Origin: CAYZAK01 sp964476445
GTDB lineage: Bacteria > CG03 > SLGR01 > JAGXOG01
Direction of reading: 5' to 3'
Assembly (NCBI GenBank): GCA_964476445.1
Contig: CAYZAK010000055.1
Coordinates: 1-8,403 of the forward strand
Length of the DNA: 8,403 nt
Made by a program: the position numbers and the translations under genes. Below the pieces are notes generated by a model, which was given only the letters and a program-made list of their open reading frames with translations, was not told the DNA's origin and did no database searches. Positions 1 to 7,882 of this stretch are shown here, one piece after another. Position 1 is the stretch's first letter, and the number at the start of each line of letters is the position of its first letter.

Positions 1-949
1 TGTGAACCGTACATCTTTTGGCCAGACCGGCTGCCACTATATTTTTAGCCACGTACCGGGCGGCGTAACTTGCCGAACGATCGACCTTTGTAGGATCCTT
101 ACCCGAAAACGCGCCTCCACCGTGGGAAGCCAGTCCGCCGTAAGTATCAACTATTATTTTTCTGCCGGTCATACCCGTATCCGACTGAGGTCCCCCTACG
201 ACAAATCTACCGGTGGGGTTAATTAAAAACTCCGTACCGGAACTTAAAAGTTCACCCGGGACTACGGGTTTTATAACTTTTTCAACTATCTTTTCTTTAG
301 CTTCAGAAGAAATATTACCCGACGAATCCACCGCCGTTTCATCGTGCTGTGCGGCAATTACCACCGTATCTACCTTTTTAGCTACTCCGTTTTTATAAGA
401 AACGGTAACCTGAGATTTACCGTCCGGTTTTAAAAAATTCAGAATCCCTTTTTTCCTTACCCCGGCCAGTTTCATGGATAACTTGTGAGAAAGGGCAACA
501 GGAACGGGCATGAGTTCTTCCGTTTCATCGGTAGCGTACCCTATCATGAGACCCTGATCGCCGGCGCCGCCGGTATCCACCCCCTGAGCGATATCCGGAG
601 ACTGTTCGTTGATAGCGTTTAGTACACACAGAGACTTATACTCAAATCCCAAACCGGGATCAGTATAACCTATATCCTTAACAATCTTTCTTATTACATC
701 TTTTACATCTATATAGGCCCGGGTAGTGATTTCTCCCCCTACCAGTACCAGACCGGTACTCACAAAAGTCTCGCAGGCCACCCGGCTGCCCCGCTCGGAA
801 TTTTTATCAAGTTTATAGGGGACCAATCCCTGATTTTTGTCGTACTTTAAAATTTCATCCAGCAGGCCGTCCGAAATCTGATCACTGACTTTATCAGGAT
901 GGCCTTCCGTTACCGATTCTGAAGTAAAAGTATAGTTTTTATCTTTCAT
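1..949 (-). CDS. metK: S-adenosylmethionine synthetase MetK (3' end outside window)
   Basis: Makes S-adenosylmethionine from methionine and ATP in the cytoplasm, with release of phosphate and pyrophosphate. I read 316 residues from the ATG at 949; the C-terminus lies beyond base 1. The family signature is clear: SESVTEGHPDK near the start (H17 matches E. coli H14), NEQSPDIAQGVD at 114-125, GAGDQG at 128-133, NPTGRF at 244-249, TGRKIIVDTYGG at 261-272 and GGGAFSGKDPTKVDRS at 277-292 (K284 matches E. coli K265). Compared with the E. coli protein as I recall it, about 15 extra residues lie between L34 and R56, and the loop before GAGDQG is about 5 residues shorter. The ATG overlaps the mutase stop as ATGA. 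The nearest Shine-Dalgarno-like AAGGA (964-968) is a long 14 bases away, so translation may rely on coupling. No SAM riboswitch can fit in front. The family call is near certain. Confidence 0.97.
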   Translation of the reverse strand, partial: MKDKNYTFTSESVTEGHPDKVSDQISDGLLDEILKYDKNQGLVPYKLDKNSERGSRVACETFVSTGLVLVGGEITTRAYIDVKDVIRKIVKDIGYTDPGLGFEYKSLCVLNAINEQSPDIAQGVDTGGAGDQGLMIGYATDETEELMPVPVALSHKLSMKLAGVRKKGILNFLKPDGKSQVTVSYKNGVAKKVDTVVIAAQHDETAVDSSGNISSEAKEKIVEKVIKPVVPGELLSSGTEFLINPTGRFVVGGPQSDTGMTGRKIIVDTYGGLASHGGGAFSGKDPTKVDRSASYAARYVAKNIVAAGLAKRCTVH

Positions 950-2343
950 TTTACTATAAGTTTTCCTTTATCTATTAATTTTTCAGTTAACTCCCGTCTT
1001 TCCGCTTCGGCGTATATTCTGATAAGTGGCTCCGTCCCCGACGGCCTGAGCAGCAACCATCTTCCCCCGGTAAAATTTATTCTTATTCCGTCCAGCTTGT
1101 TCACCTTTTCCACCGGAAAAGGCCAGTTGACATCTTTAACTTTTTTACTCAATCTATCCAGAATTTCTATTTTACTTAATCTGGGGGCAATTTCAACATC
1201 CGCACGCAGATAATAGCTATCCTGAAATTCGTTCCTGATTTCCTTCCACAGTTCTTCCAAACTTTTATTTCTGCGATGCATAATTTCCAGAAGACGTACC
1301 GCCGTATACAACCCGTCTCTTTCGGGAAGATAATCCCCGAACCCTATACCACCGCTCTCTTCACCGGCAGCCAGAACGTCCCCCGTTAACATCAACGGAC
1401 ATATATTCTTAAAACCGATGGGTACAATCTCTACTTCCGCGCCATACTTTTTAGCCATTTTTTCCATCAGCCCGGTTCCGGCGACCGTCTTAACAATTCT
1501 CCCCTTTTTGCCCTGTAACAGCATATCCTGAACTATTACTCCCAGTACCCGCTGGGCGGACATGTAGTTACCCCGGCCGTCAACCACGGCGATTCTATCC
1601 GCATCGCCGTCAAAAGCAAAACCTATATCAGCTTTTTCTTTTTTTACCGTATTGCTTAAACTTTTTAAAAACCGAGGGATAGGCTCGGGATGAACTCCTC
1701 CGAAAAGGGGATCTCTTTTGGTATGAATGCATGTGTGACGGTAACCTTTTTTTTCAATAACTTCCTTAAAATACGGATATCCGGTACCGTAAAAATAATC
1801 CGCGGCCACTTTTAAATTACCCGGAGGCAATATATTCTCCAGCATATTCTTATAGTCTCCGGTCCAGTTTTTCTCTTCTAAATTTTCAGATAAATTTACG
1901 GTCGGCCCATGGTATTCAATTTTATTTATGCCGGCTATAATAGCATTTAAAAGTTCCTCTCTGGCCGAACCGCCGTACTTTTCCTTAATTTTAATCCCGT
2001 TGTACTCCGGAGGATTGTGAGATGCGGTAACCACTACCCCTAAATTACTGTCCGTCCGGTTTACCCGGTAAGAAACACAAGGGGTGGGCACCGCCGAATC
2101 GGACAGATCCACGGTTACCCCGTTTTTTTGCAACACCCTTCCTATAAATTCAGCAAACCGGCAGGATAAAAACCGGTTATCATAGCCTATACTTACTTTG
2201 TTTCCCCTGGTATTTATATAACCGGCTATTTTAAGGGCAAGTTTTCCTAAATTCTTAAAGGTGAACTCTTCTCCCATCACCGCCCGCCAGCCGTCGGTGC
2301 CAAAATTTATTTTTTTTGCTTCTTCTGTATTTTCATCGCTCAT
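946..2343 (-). CDS. phosphoglucomutase/phosphomannomutase family enzyme
   Basis: An alpha-D-phosphohexomutase that moves phosphate between C6 and C1 of a hexose (glucose or mannose), feeding nucleotide-sugar synthesis in the cytoplasm. The 465-residue length is normal for the family. All four active-site elements are visible: FGTDGWR at 14-20, the phosphoserine loop TASHNP at 106-111 (catalytic S108), the metal-binding DGDADR at 245-250, the sugar-binding GEESGG at 327-332, and the phosphate-binding RPSGTEP at 433-439. GEESGG is typical of PGM/PMM enzymes, which argues against the phosphoglucosamine mutase GlmM. Sequence alone does not decide glucose versus mannose. The ATG follows the epimerase stop by 3 bases and has a GGGAG Shine-Dalgarno (2351-2355) at 7-base spacing inside the epimerase 3' end. 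Its stop overlaps the metK start, so the two should be translationally coupled. Confidence 0.95.
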   Translation of the reverse strand: MSDENTEEAKKINFGTDGWRAVMGEEFTFKNLGKLALKIAGYINTRGNKVSIGYDNRFLSCRFAEFIGRVLQKNGVTVDLSDSAVPTPCVSYRVNRTDSNLGVVVTASHNPPEYNGIKIKEKYGGSAREELLNAIIAGINKIEYHGPTVNLSENLEEKNWTGDYKNMLENILPPGNLKVAADYFYGTGYPYFKEVIEKKGYRHTCIHTKRDPLFGGVHPEPIPRFLKSLSNTVKKEKADIGFAFDGDADRIAVVDGRGNYMSAQRVLGVIVQDMLLQGKKGRIVKTVAGTGLMEKMAKKYGAEVEIVPIGFKNICPLMLTGDVLAAGEESGGIGFGDYLPERDGLYTAVRLLEIMHRRNKSLEELWKEIRNEFQDSYYLRADVEIAPRLSKIEILDRLSKKVKDVNWPFPVEKVNKLDGIRINFTGGRWLLLRPSGTEPLIRIYAEAERRELTEKLIDKGKLIVK

Positions 2344-2346
2344 AAA

Positions 2347-3264
2347 TCAACTCCCTCGCTTAAAATACTCCACTGTATTTTCAAGCCCCCGTTTAAAATA
2401 CACTCGGGCGTACCAGTTTAACTCTTCTTTAGCCTTACTTACCCCCATCCTGCTTATTTGAAGTTCTCCGGCCCGGGCCGATTCATATACAGCTTTTTTT
2501 TCATACCCGGTAATATCTTTTAAAATATCAAAAAGTTCGTTTACCGACCGGGACTTTCCGGTACCTATATTGTAAACCCCGTTTCCCTTTTTTAAGGCTT
2601 TCAGATTAGCCCTCGCCACATCCCCTACATATACATAATCCCGGACCTGATCGCCGTCGCCGAATATATATACATCCTCGCCGTTTAGCATCCGGCCGGA
2701 GAATATAGCAACCACCCCCGCTTCTCCGTGCGGATCCTGGCGGGGTCCGTAGACATTGCCAAATCTTAAGGCAACCGATTCCAGTCCGTAGCTGTCCCGG
2801 TAAAAATTAAGATAGAATTCCAGGGCCAGTTTAGAATCTCCGTAGGGGCTCAAAGGATCGGGGTATTCTGTCTCTTCGGGATACCGGTCAGAACATTCTC
2901 CGTACATTACTCCACCTGAAGAGGCAAAGATAAATTTTTTCACCCCCGTATCCACACAATTCTCAAGAAGATTTATACTCCCTAAAATATTTATATTTGC
3001 ATCCAGGGCCGGATCCTCAACGGATTTTCTAACATCCATCTGGGCGGCAAGATGGTAAACAACGTCAAATTTATGCCCTTTAAAAACTTTGGCCACTTCT
3101 TTATCCCTTATATCCATCAGGATAAATTCCGCCTCACTGTTTACATTTTCTTTTTTACCCGAATAAAGGTTATCCAACACCACCACATCGTGACCCTCTC
3201 TTATTAGACTGTCTACAATATGGGACCCTATAAATCCGGCGCCGCCGGTAACTAAAATTTTCAT
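2347..3264 (-). CDS. NAD-dependent nucleotide-sugar epimerase (UDP-glucose 4-epimerase-like)
   Basis: An extended short-chain dehydrogenase that probably inverts C4 of a UDP-sugar through a bound NAD and a 4-keto intermediate. In the 305 residues, the Rossmann loop TGGAGFIGSH is at 6-15, D31 at the end of strand 2 (VVLDNLYSG) should bind the NAD ribose, HLAAQ is at 71-75, the substrate serine region SSGG is at 115-118, and the catalytic YxxxK is Y141-K145 in SPYGDSK. The downstream FGNVYGPRQDP (168-178) and GDGDQVRDYVYVGDVA (202-217) are typical of GalE-like epimerases of bacteria and archaea. The exact substrate (UDP-Glc, UDP-GlcNAc or a uronic acid) cannot be told. The start is well set: AAAGGAG (3272-3278) lies 7 bases upstream, and the ATG shares one base with the preceding stop (TAATG). 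The C-terminal stretch NWYARVYFKRGL departs from the usual pattern of a tryptophan followed by a lysine- and proline-rich turn. Confidence 0.92.
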   Translation of the reverse strand: MKILVTGGAGFIGSHIVDSLIREGHDVVVLDNLYSGKKENVNSEAEFILMDIRDKEVAKVFKGHKFDVVYHLAAQMDVRKSVEDPALDANINILGSINLLENCVDTGVKKFIFASSGGVMYGECSDRYPEETEYPDPLSPYGDSKLALEFYLNFYRDSYGLESVALRFGNVYGPRQDPHGEAGVVAIFSGRMLNGEDVYIFGDGDQVRDYVYVGDVARANLKALKKGNGVYNIGTGKSRSVNELFDILKDITGYEKKAVYESARAGELQISRMGVSKAKEELNWYARVYFKRGLENTVEYFKRGS

Positions 3265-4634
3265 TAACTTGCTCCTTTCTGCAAAACCACCGCGGGAATG
3301 GTCTTAAACAATATTTTAAAATCAAATCCTAAGGTCCAGTTTTCCAGATAAAATATATCCAGCTGGATCATCTCCTCGTATGTAAGATCAGCTCTCCCGG
3401 AAACCTGCCACAATCCGGTAATCCCCGGAAGTATATTAAGCCGCCGCTTTTCAAAATCGTTGTACTGCCTGGCCTCCCACAAAACCTGGGGCCGGGGCCC
3501 TACCAGGGACATATCCCCCCTTAATACATTAAAAAGCTGGGGAATCTCGTCAATTGAATATTTTCTAATAATTTTTCCCACCCGGGTTACCCGGGGGTCG
3601 TTTTTCATCTTAAAAGCCTTTCCGCTGCGCTCGTTTTGTTCCATTAAATCCTCAAGCATTTCATCGGCGTTTTTGACCATGGACCGAAACTTGTAAAAAG
3701 GGAAATTCCGGCTCCGGTACCCTTTTCTTAAATGGGAATAGATCACCGGACCCTGGGAATCTATTTTAATTAAAATCAAGGTGATAATAATAACCGGACC
3801 GTTCAAAATTAACAGTATCATAGTTACCACTATATCAAACACCCGTTTTGTGTAGTAGTTAGAAGGTTCAAAAAGAGGGTGTTTTAACTCCAGTACGGGA
3901 AGCCCAAAATATTCATCAAAAGACAGCTCGCCCATTTTTAACTCTACCAGATTGGGAATCATCTTAAATTCAATATCCCTGGATTCGCAAAACTGTATTA
4001 GGGATAATATGAAACGGTCTTTAATATCAGTATGGGTAAGAATAACTTCGGTAATATTATTTTCCAACACAGTTTTTTTAATCTTCTCTAAATTAAAATC
4101 ATCTACATATTCTAAATTGAAATTTTCAAATCGCTTAGCGTTTTTTAAAAATATCTTCTTTATTTTTTCGCCGCCGATGATGAGAATATTCATTTTAGAA
4201 GCCACAGGCATAACTACTTTTTCTTTTAAAAATCTTAAAAAAATATGCGTAATAAAAGTAAACAGAGTGACAAAAACAGCAGCGTACCCTATCACCAGCC
4301 TGGAATAAGAGTACTGCCGGTAAACAAATGTCGCCGCGATAGTCAAAAGAATAGCCGCTCCGGTCCCTTTTAAGATCTTTAAAAATTCATCCGTTTTATA
4401 AATATGTCCCCGGGGAGAAGAGTATATTTCGGCCCATTTGAATGATCCTAAAAAGATGAGGATAACCACGGGCATGGTTATTAGGTACTTTTCTACATCC
4501 GGTATTCCCTTGGTTACCGGAAATAAACTTACATTAAATCTGAACTTATAGGCCAGATAAAATGAAAAATATATTACCGGTATATCCAGTATTACCTTTA
4601 CTATTACAGATATAAATTGGATTTTTTTATTCAT
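3264..4634 (-). CDS. polyprenyl-phosphate sugar-1-phosphate transferase (WbaP/WcaJ-like)
   Basis: Initiates glycan assembly by moving a sugar-1-phosphate from a nucleotide sugar to undecaprenyl phosphate at the inner face of the membrane. The 456-residue architecture is that of long-form polyprenyl phosphoglycosyltransferases: four hydrophobic segments (about 10-29, 51-66, 91-107, 112-135), a central Rossmann-like domain (about 148-250), then the catalytic domain with its membrane helix (about 264-290). Catalytic motifs are intact: RKG at 303-305, YKFRSM at 314-319, the likely catalytic pair D362-E363 in DEIPQLFNVLRGDMS, VGPRP at 378-382, PGITGLWQVSGR at 403-414 and LDIFYLENW at 425-433. The central domain has a degenerate nucleotide loop (IIGGEKIKK). 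The first sugar is unknown. The ATG is the first possible start because an in-frame TAA lies 6 bases upstream. There is no Shine-Dalgarno, but a promoter candidate lies just upstream. Confidence 0.94.
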   Translation of the reverse strand: MNKKIQFISVIVKVILDIPVIYFSFYLAYKFRFNVSLFPVTKGIPDVEKYLITMPVVILIFLGSFKWAEIYSSPRGHIYKTDEFLKILKGTGAAILLTIAATFVYRQYSYSRLVIGYAAVFVTLFTFITHIFLRFLKEKVVMPVASKMNILIIGGEKIKKIFLKNAKRFENFNLEYVDDFNLEKIKKTVLENNITEVILTHTDIKDRFILSLIQFCESRDIEFKMIPNLVELKMGELSFDEYFGLPVLELKHPLFEPSNYYTKRVFDIVVTMILLILNGPVIIITLILIKIDSQGPVIYSHLRKGYRSRNFPFYKFRSMVKNADEMLEDLMEQNERSGKAFKMKNDPRVTRVGKIIRKYSIDEIPQLFNVLRGDMSLVGPRPQVLWEARQYNDFEKRRLNILPGITGLWQVSGRADLTYEEMIQLDIFYLENWTLGFDFKILFKTIPAVVLQKGAS

Positions 4635-4669
4635 AGATTAATTTTGGTTTTTAAGTATTTTAAATTATT

Positions 4670-4698
4670 ATTATACAGAATTTTTAAAGTTAAGTAAA
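4670..4698 (-). promoter_or_regulatory. candidate sigma-70-type promoter in front of the sugar transferase
   Basis: On the minus strand, TTTACT (4698-4693, 4 of 6 to TTGACA) and a perfect TATAAT (4675-4670) are separated by 17 bases. The predicted start near 4663 would give a leader of about 28 bases before the transferase ATG at 4634. The -35 overlaps the last codons of the GT2 gene. It sits in one of only two sizeable gaps in the gene string, which supports an internal promoter for transferase-epimerase-mutase-metK. The surrounding AT-rich sequence makes chance matches more likely, so this is a prediction only. Confidence 0.5.
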
Positions 4699-5367
4699 AA
4701 ACCGGTACTTAAAAAGAACACGGATCGCGCTTAAAAAGTCCATGAACCCTATTTTTTTGCCTTCTTCGTAGGACCGGCCACGGTAATGTATGGGAACGTT
4801 TTCGATGTTTAAACCTTTTTTTAAAAGCTTGGTGGTAATTTCAGGTTCTATATTAAAATTTTCTTCTTTAAGTTCCAAGGACAGAGCCACTTTGCGGGGG
4901 ATTAACTTATAACAGGTTTCCATATCCTTAACCCGGGACCCGTACAGGATGTTAGTCAGCAAGGTTAAAAATTTATTGGCCATAAAGGATTTAAACAAAA
5001 AATTTTTTCTGCCCCTGGGAAACCGGTCACCGTAAACCGCATCCACAGCTTTATTCTCCACAGCTTTTAAAAGAGCCGGATAGTCTTCAGGATCGTACTC
5101 GGTATCCGCATCCTGGATGATGATATATTTGCCCCGGGCCTCCCTTATCCCTCTTCTTACCGCCGAGGCCTTGCCCTCATTTTTATCTTTTAAGATTATT
5201 TTCAATTCGGGCAGGGACATAGTTTTTAATATTTTCCTGGTGCCGTCAGTTGAACCGTCGTCCACAGCGATTATTTCTTTATCTACAACCACACAACTCA
5301 CCTTTTTAATAACTTCTGCTACAGTATTCTTTTCGTTATATACCGGAATGACAACTGATAGTTTCAT
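4690..5367 (-). CDS. GT2 family glycosyltransferase (polyprenyl-phosphate sugar synthase-like)
   Basis: A 225-residue GT-A fold enzyme of the DPM1/DPG-synthase-like branch of family GT2. Visible features are the N-terminal SVVIPVYNEKNTV (4-16), VDDGSTDGT at 35-43 for nucleotide binding, NEGKASAVRRGI at 63-74, the metal-binding DAD at 86-88 in IIQDADTEY, VYGDR at 111-115, DMETCYK at 148-154, and the C-terminal NIEPEITTKL (172-181) with IHYRGRSYEEGKK (193-205). No transmembrane tail is present, so it is soluble or peripheral. Known relatives transfer mannose or glucose from a nucleotide sugar to a polyprenyl phosphate, making the donor used by GT39/GT-C enzymes; one such enzyme is encoded two genes upstream. 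Others in this branch extend glycans directly, so the acceptor is not certain. The ATG overlaps the GT4 stop as ATGA, and only a weak GGA (5374-5376) precedes it. Confidence 0.9.
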   Translation of the reverse strand: MKLSVVIPVYNEKNTVAEVIKKVSCVVVDKEIIAVDDGSTDGTRKILKTMSLPELKIILKDKNEGKASAVRRGIREARGKYIIIQDADTEYDPEDYPALLKAVENKAVDAVYGDRFPRGRKNFLFKSFMANKFLTLLTNILYGSRVKDMETCYKLIPRKVALSLELKEENFNIEPEITTKLLKKGLNIENVPIHYRGRSYEEGKKIGFMDFLSAIRVLFKYRFFT

Positions 5368-6455
5368 GGTTTTTCCGTTTTTCTACTGATGAATTCCTCT
5401 ATCTTGGACCGGAAACTTTCTTCGGAAAACTTCTCCGCCCTGGTTCTTATCTCCTGCCGGTTAAAACTTTTTTTTTCAAAATTTTGGATAACCTTATTTA
5501 AGTCTTGGGGGGACTGACGGTCAAAAAACAGACCTGTTTCTCCACCTACAACCGACTCGGTCGCTCCCCCTTCATTATAGGCCAAAACCGGAGCGCCGCA
5601 GGCCATAGCTTCCACGGGGACTATCCCGAAATCCTCTTTCCCGGGAAAAATCAAAGCTCTGCATTTTCTGTAATTTTTCCTCAGGGTCTCTTTTTTACAC
5701 CATTCGAAAAATTCTATATTTCCTTTGGCTATCTTTTTTAAATAATTAAGTTCGGGACCGGAGCCGATTACCCTCAATTTCTTTCCCGAACTGTTAAACG
5801 CCTTCACGGCTATATCCACCTTTTTATAGGGGACCATGGAACTTACAACCAGATAAAAATCCTCCCTTTCCCCATGGCCGGGAGTATAGTAATTTGTATC
5901 AACCGGAGGGTAAATTATCCTGGATTCTCTATTATAATACCGGCTGATCCGGTCCGCGGTGGTCTGAGAATTAGCGATAAAATAATCTACGTTTTTAGAC
6001 GTCCACCTGTCTACAAACTGTAGATACGGTCTTACCAGTTTCATGGCCAGGTATACGGGCATGGACTTGGCCGGAGAAAAATAGTGATCGAACATATCCC
6101 ATATATATCTCATAGGAGAATGGCAGTAGCAGATATGCAGTCCCTCATCTGAGGATTTAACATTTTTAGCCACGCAGTGAGAAGTAGATATTACCAGATC
6201 ATATTTTTTAAGATTTAAGGATTTCACCAGCAGGGGCATAAAGGGTAAAAAATAGCGGTAAAACCTGCGTCCGAAAGGTATATGCTGCAGCCACGATTTT
6301 ATTATTTTCCTGTCCTCTATTGTATCCGATACGCTCCCCTTATTGTGTATCATGGTATGCAACGGAGCATCCGGATAAATCTCACACAGCTGTTCTAAAA
6401 CCTTCTCTCCCCCTCTCATCCCCGTGAGCCAGTCCTGTACTAACGCAATATCCAT
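5364..6455 (-). CDS. GT4 family glycosyltransferase
   Basis: A 363-residue GT-B fold retaining glycosyltransferase expected to add a sugar from a nucleotide donor to a growing lipid-linked glycan on the cytoplasmic side. The N-terminal acceptor domain begins VQDWLTGMRGGEKVLE (6-21), with the glycine loop usual in GT4, and contains CYCHSPMRYIWD (109-120). The hinge and donor domain follow: IIYPPVD (180-186), VVSSMVPYKKVD (203-214) with K211/K212 in the place of the phosphate-contacting basic residues, VIGSGPE (229-235), and the EX7E element E274-E282 in KEDFGIVPVEAMACGAPV. The donor sugar cannot be predicted. The start is supported by GGAG (6465-6468) at 9-base spacing. A 52-base gap separates it from the GT39 gene, and its stop overlaps the GT2 start by 4 bases, so GT4 and GT2 look co-translated. 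Confidence 0.93.
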   Translation of the reverse strand: MDIALVQDWLTGMRGGEKVLEQLCEIYPDAPLHTMIHNKGSVSDTIEDRKIIKSWLQHIPFGRRFYRYFLPFMPLLVKSLNLKKYDLVISTSHCVAKNVKSSDEGLHICYCHSPMRYIWDMFDHYFSPAKSMPVYLAMKLVRPYLQFVDRWTSKNVDYFIANSQTTADRISRYYNRESRIIYPPVDTNYYTPGHGEREDFYLVVSSMVPYKKVDIAVKAFNSSGKKLRVIGSGPELNYLKKIAKGNIEFFEWCKKETLRKNYRKCRALIFPGKEDFGIVPVEAMACGAPVLAYNEGGATESVVGGETGLFFDRQSPQDLNKVIQNFEKKSFNRQEIRTRAEKFSEESFRSKIEEFISRKTEKP

Positions 6456-6507
6456 CTAAACTTACTCCATATCTTATAATTAATTTTTACCATTATTTTC
6501 ATGTTCC

Positions 6508-7857
6508 TTATTTTCTATAGTTATAATAATTTATTTTACCTACAATTTTCTCAAGTCCATAACCGGCATAGACAGTCATTAACGGCATAAAAGGTACCCG
6601 AAAACGGGAATAGGATTCGGCGCCGGCTGATATAATAATAAAGTATATCACGATGCCCAGAATAAATAAATGAATAAATATATTTTCCTTAAAATTGCTC
6701 CAGCCATATCCCATACCCCAGATAAAGAAAATATAAAATAAACCTAAAAAACCTACTGTCCATATAAATATAACCATAGAAAGCGGACTATTTACCACCC
6801 ATTTTGATACAAATCTAACAGGGGAACTAACCAGTTTATTATTCTGGGGAACCTTTACATTTATAAACCTTGCAAAACTACCCGTTCCGGGCTCAAACAT
6901 AAGTTTCCAGGCCCCTATTCCCATTAATTTTAAATATGCCCCGGGGCGGGATATTATATAGTCCGTACCATACGATAACATATTTTTACTCATATTCTCC
7001 CTATTATTAGTTTTTTCTTTTACCCTTTTTTTCAAGACGTCTTGAGCTTCGGTAAACGGTATATCATTTTCAAGTGCATAAATTCCCGCCGCCCGGTATA
7101 ATAGCATGTTTATAGCTTTTATTTTACTAAATTGCTTCGTTCCCGCTAATTTATAATTGCGGAGCTGCCACCCCCCTACAATAATTACAGAAGGAAGTAA
7201 TACTAACAAAACTAAGCTTATACTTTTTTTAGGTTTTAACTTTGACTTTACCCCGTATACAGACACTCCCATCGCTACAGCTATTACAAGGTAATAATTA
7301 ATAGGCCTCACCATTGTTCCGGCAGCTAATGCCAACCCTAAAAATAGGGCGTACCTATACTTTTTATTTAAAACTAAATATACCCCCAGTAAACATATCA
7401 GGGTATTTACAAATGCCGCTGTACTCTCTGTCAATAACTTCTGGGAGTACAATATATTCATAGGGTCGATCCCCATAATGATAGCTGCCCCAAAACCCGC
7501 CTTTGGAGAAAATAATTTTGAAGCCACAAGAAAAATAAGATATATGGTAAATACACTAATTACACACTGTGCTATAACCAAAGCCAAGCGTGATTCACCA
7601 AATATTCTATAAATTGTAGCTATTACCAGAGGATAACCCGGCGTTCGCCGGACTTCCGGTTCGCCGGCTGCATTTTTAAAACCTTTTCCGTCCAAAATTG
7701 ACTGAGCAGAGACTTCATAACTTGCCGAGTCTCTGGAAATTATCTGGTCGGGATCTTCTGAAAATGTATAAGCCGTAAAGCCCAGCCGGAATGCTAAGGC
7801 TCCCAGCATTACCCACCATACCAGTTTAGAATAACTTGTTTTACTTTTTACATCCAT
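6508..7857 (-). CDS. multi-pass GT39/PMT-like (GT-C) glycosyltransferase
   Basis: An integral membrane glycosyltransferase of 449 residues that most likely uses a polyprenyl-phosphate sugar on the outer face of the cytoplasmic membrane. About ten hydrophobic segments are visible (for example about 12-30, 90-112, 145-163, 168-203 as two, 213-230, 359-380, 391-412 and 419-436). Between the first two lies the family's extracytoplasmic loop: RDSASYEVSAQSILDGKGF (42-60), with D43 as the likely catalytic or metal-binding acid, then RRTPGYPL (70-77). WQLRNYKLAG (230-239) and ESYSRFRVPFMPLM (414-427) are also typical. The acceptor could be a glycan, lipid or protein. The ATG at 7857 is forced by an in-frame TAA at 7861-7863; no Shine-Dalgarno lies at normal distance. 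GC is lower than in metK. This is the first minus-strand gene after the divergent spacer and probably heads the string. Confidence 0.9.
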   Translation of the reverse strand: MDVKSKTSYSKLVWWVMLGALAFRLGFTAYTFSEDPDQIISRDSASYEVSAQSILDGKGFKNAAGEPEVRRTPGYPLVIATIYRIFGESRLALVIAQCVISVFTIYLIFLVASKLFSPKAGFGAAIIMGIDPMNILYSQKLLTESTAAFVNTLICLLGVYLVLNKKYRYALFLGLALAAGTMVRPINYYLVIAVAMGVSVYGVKSKLKPKKSISLVLLVLLPSVIIVGGWQLRNYKLAGTKQFSKIKAINMLLYRAAGIYALENDIPFTEAQDVLKKRVKEKTNNRENMSKNMLSYGTDYIISRPGAYLKLMGIGAWKLMFEPGTGSFARFINVKVPQNNKLVSSPVRFVSKWVVNSPLSMVIFIWTVGFLGLFYIFFIWGMGYGWSNFKENIFIHLFILGIVIYFIIISAGAESYSRFRVPFMPLMTVYAGYGLEKIVGKINYYNYRK

Positions 7858-7882
7858 ATTTTATTGAAATCGGTTTATCGAA

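Noticed and set aside
2..398. Plus-strand open frames opposite metK
   Set aside because: They lie antisense to a clear MetK coding frame and their translations show no recognisable domain. The same applies to plus-strand frames opposite the other minus-strand genes.
946..1000. SAM riboswitch in front of metK
   Set aside because: The metK start overlaps the mutase stop and the upstream sequence is coding; there is no leader with the conserved SAM riboswitch helices.
4690..4712. Inverted repeat TTAAGTA/TACTTAA at the GT2 stop as a terminator
   Set aside because: The stem is only 7 AT-rich base pairs with a 9-base loop, and no T-run follows on the minus strand.
6456..6507. Promoter in the gap before the GT4 gene
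   Set aside because: A TATAAG is present, but the best -35 at 17 bases matches only 3 of 6; AT-richness explains it.
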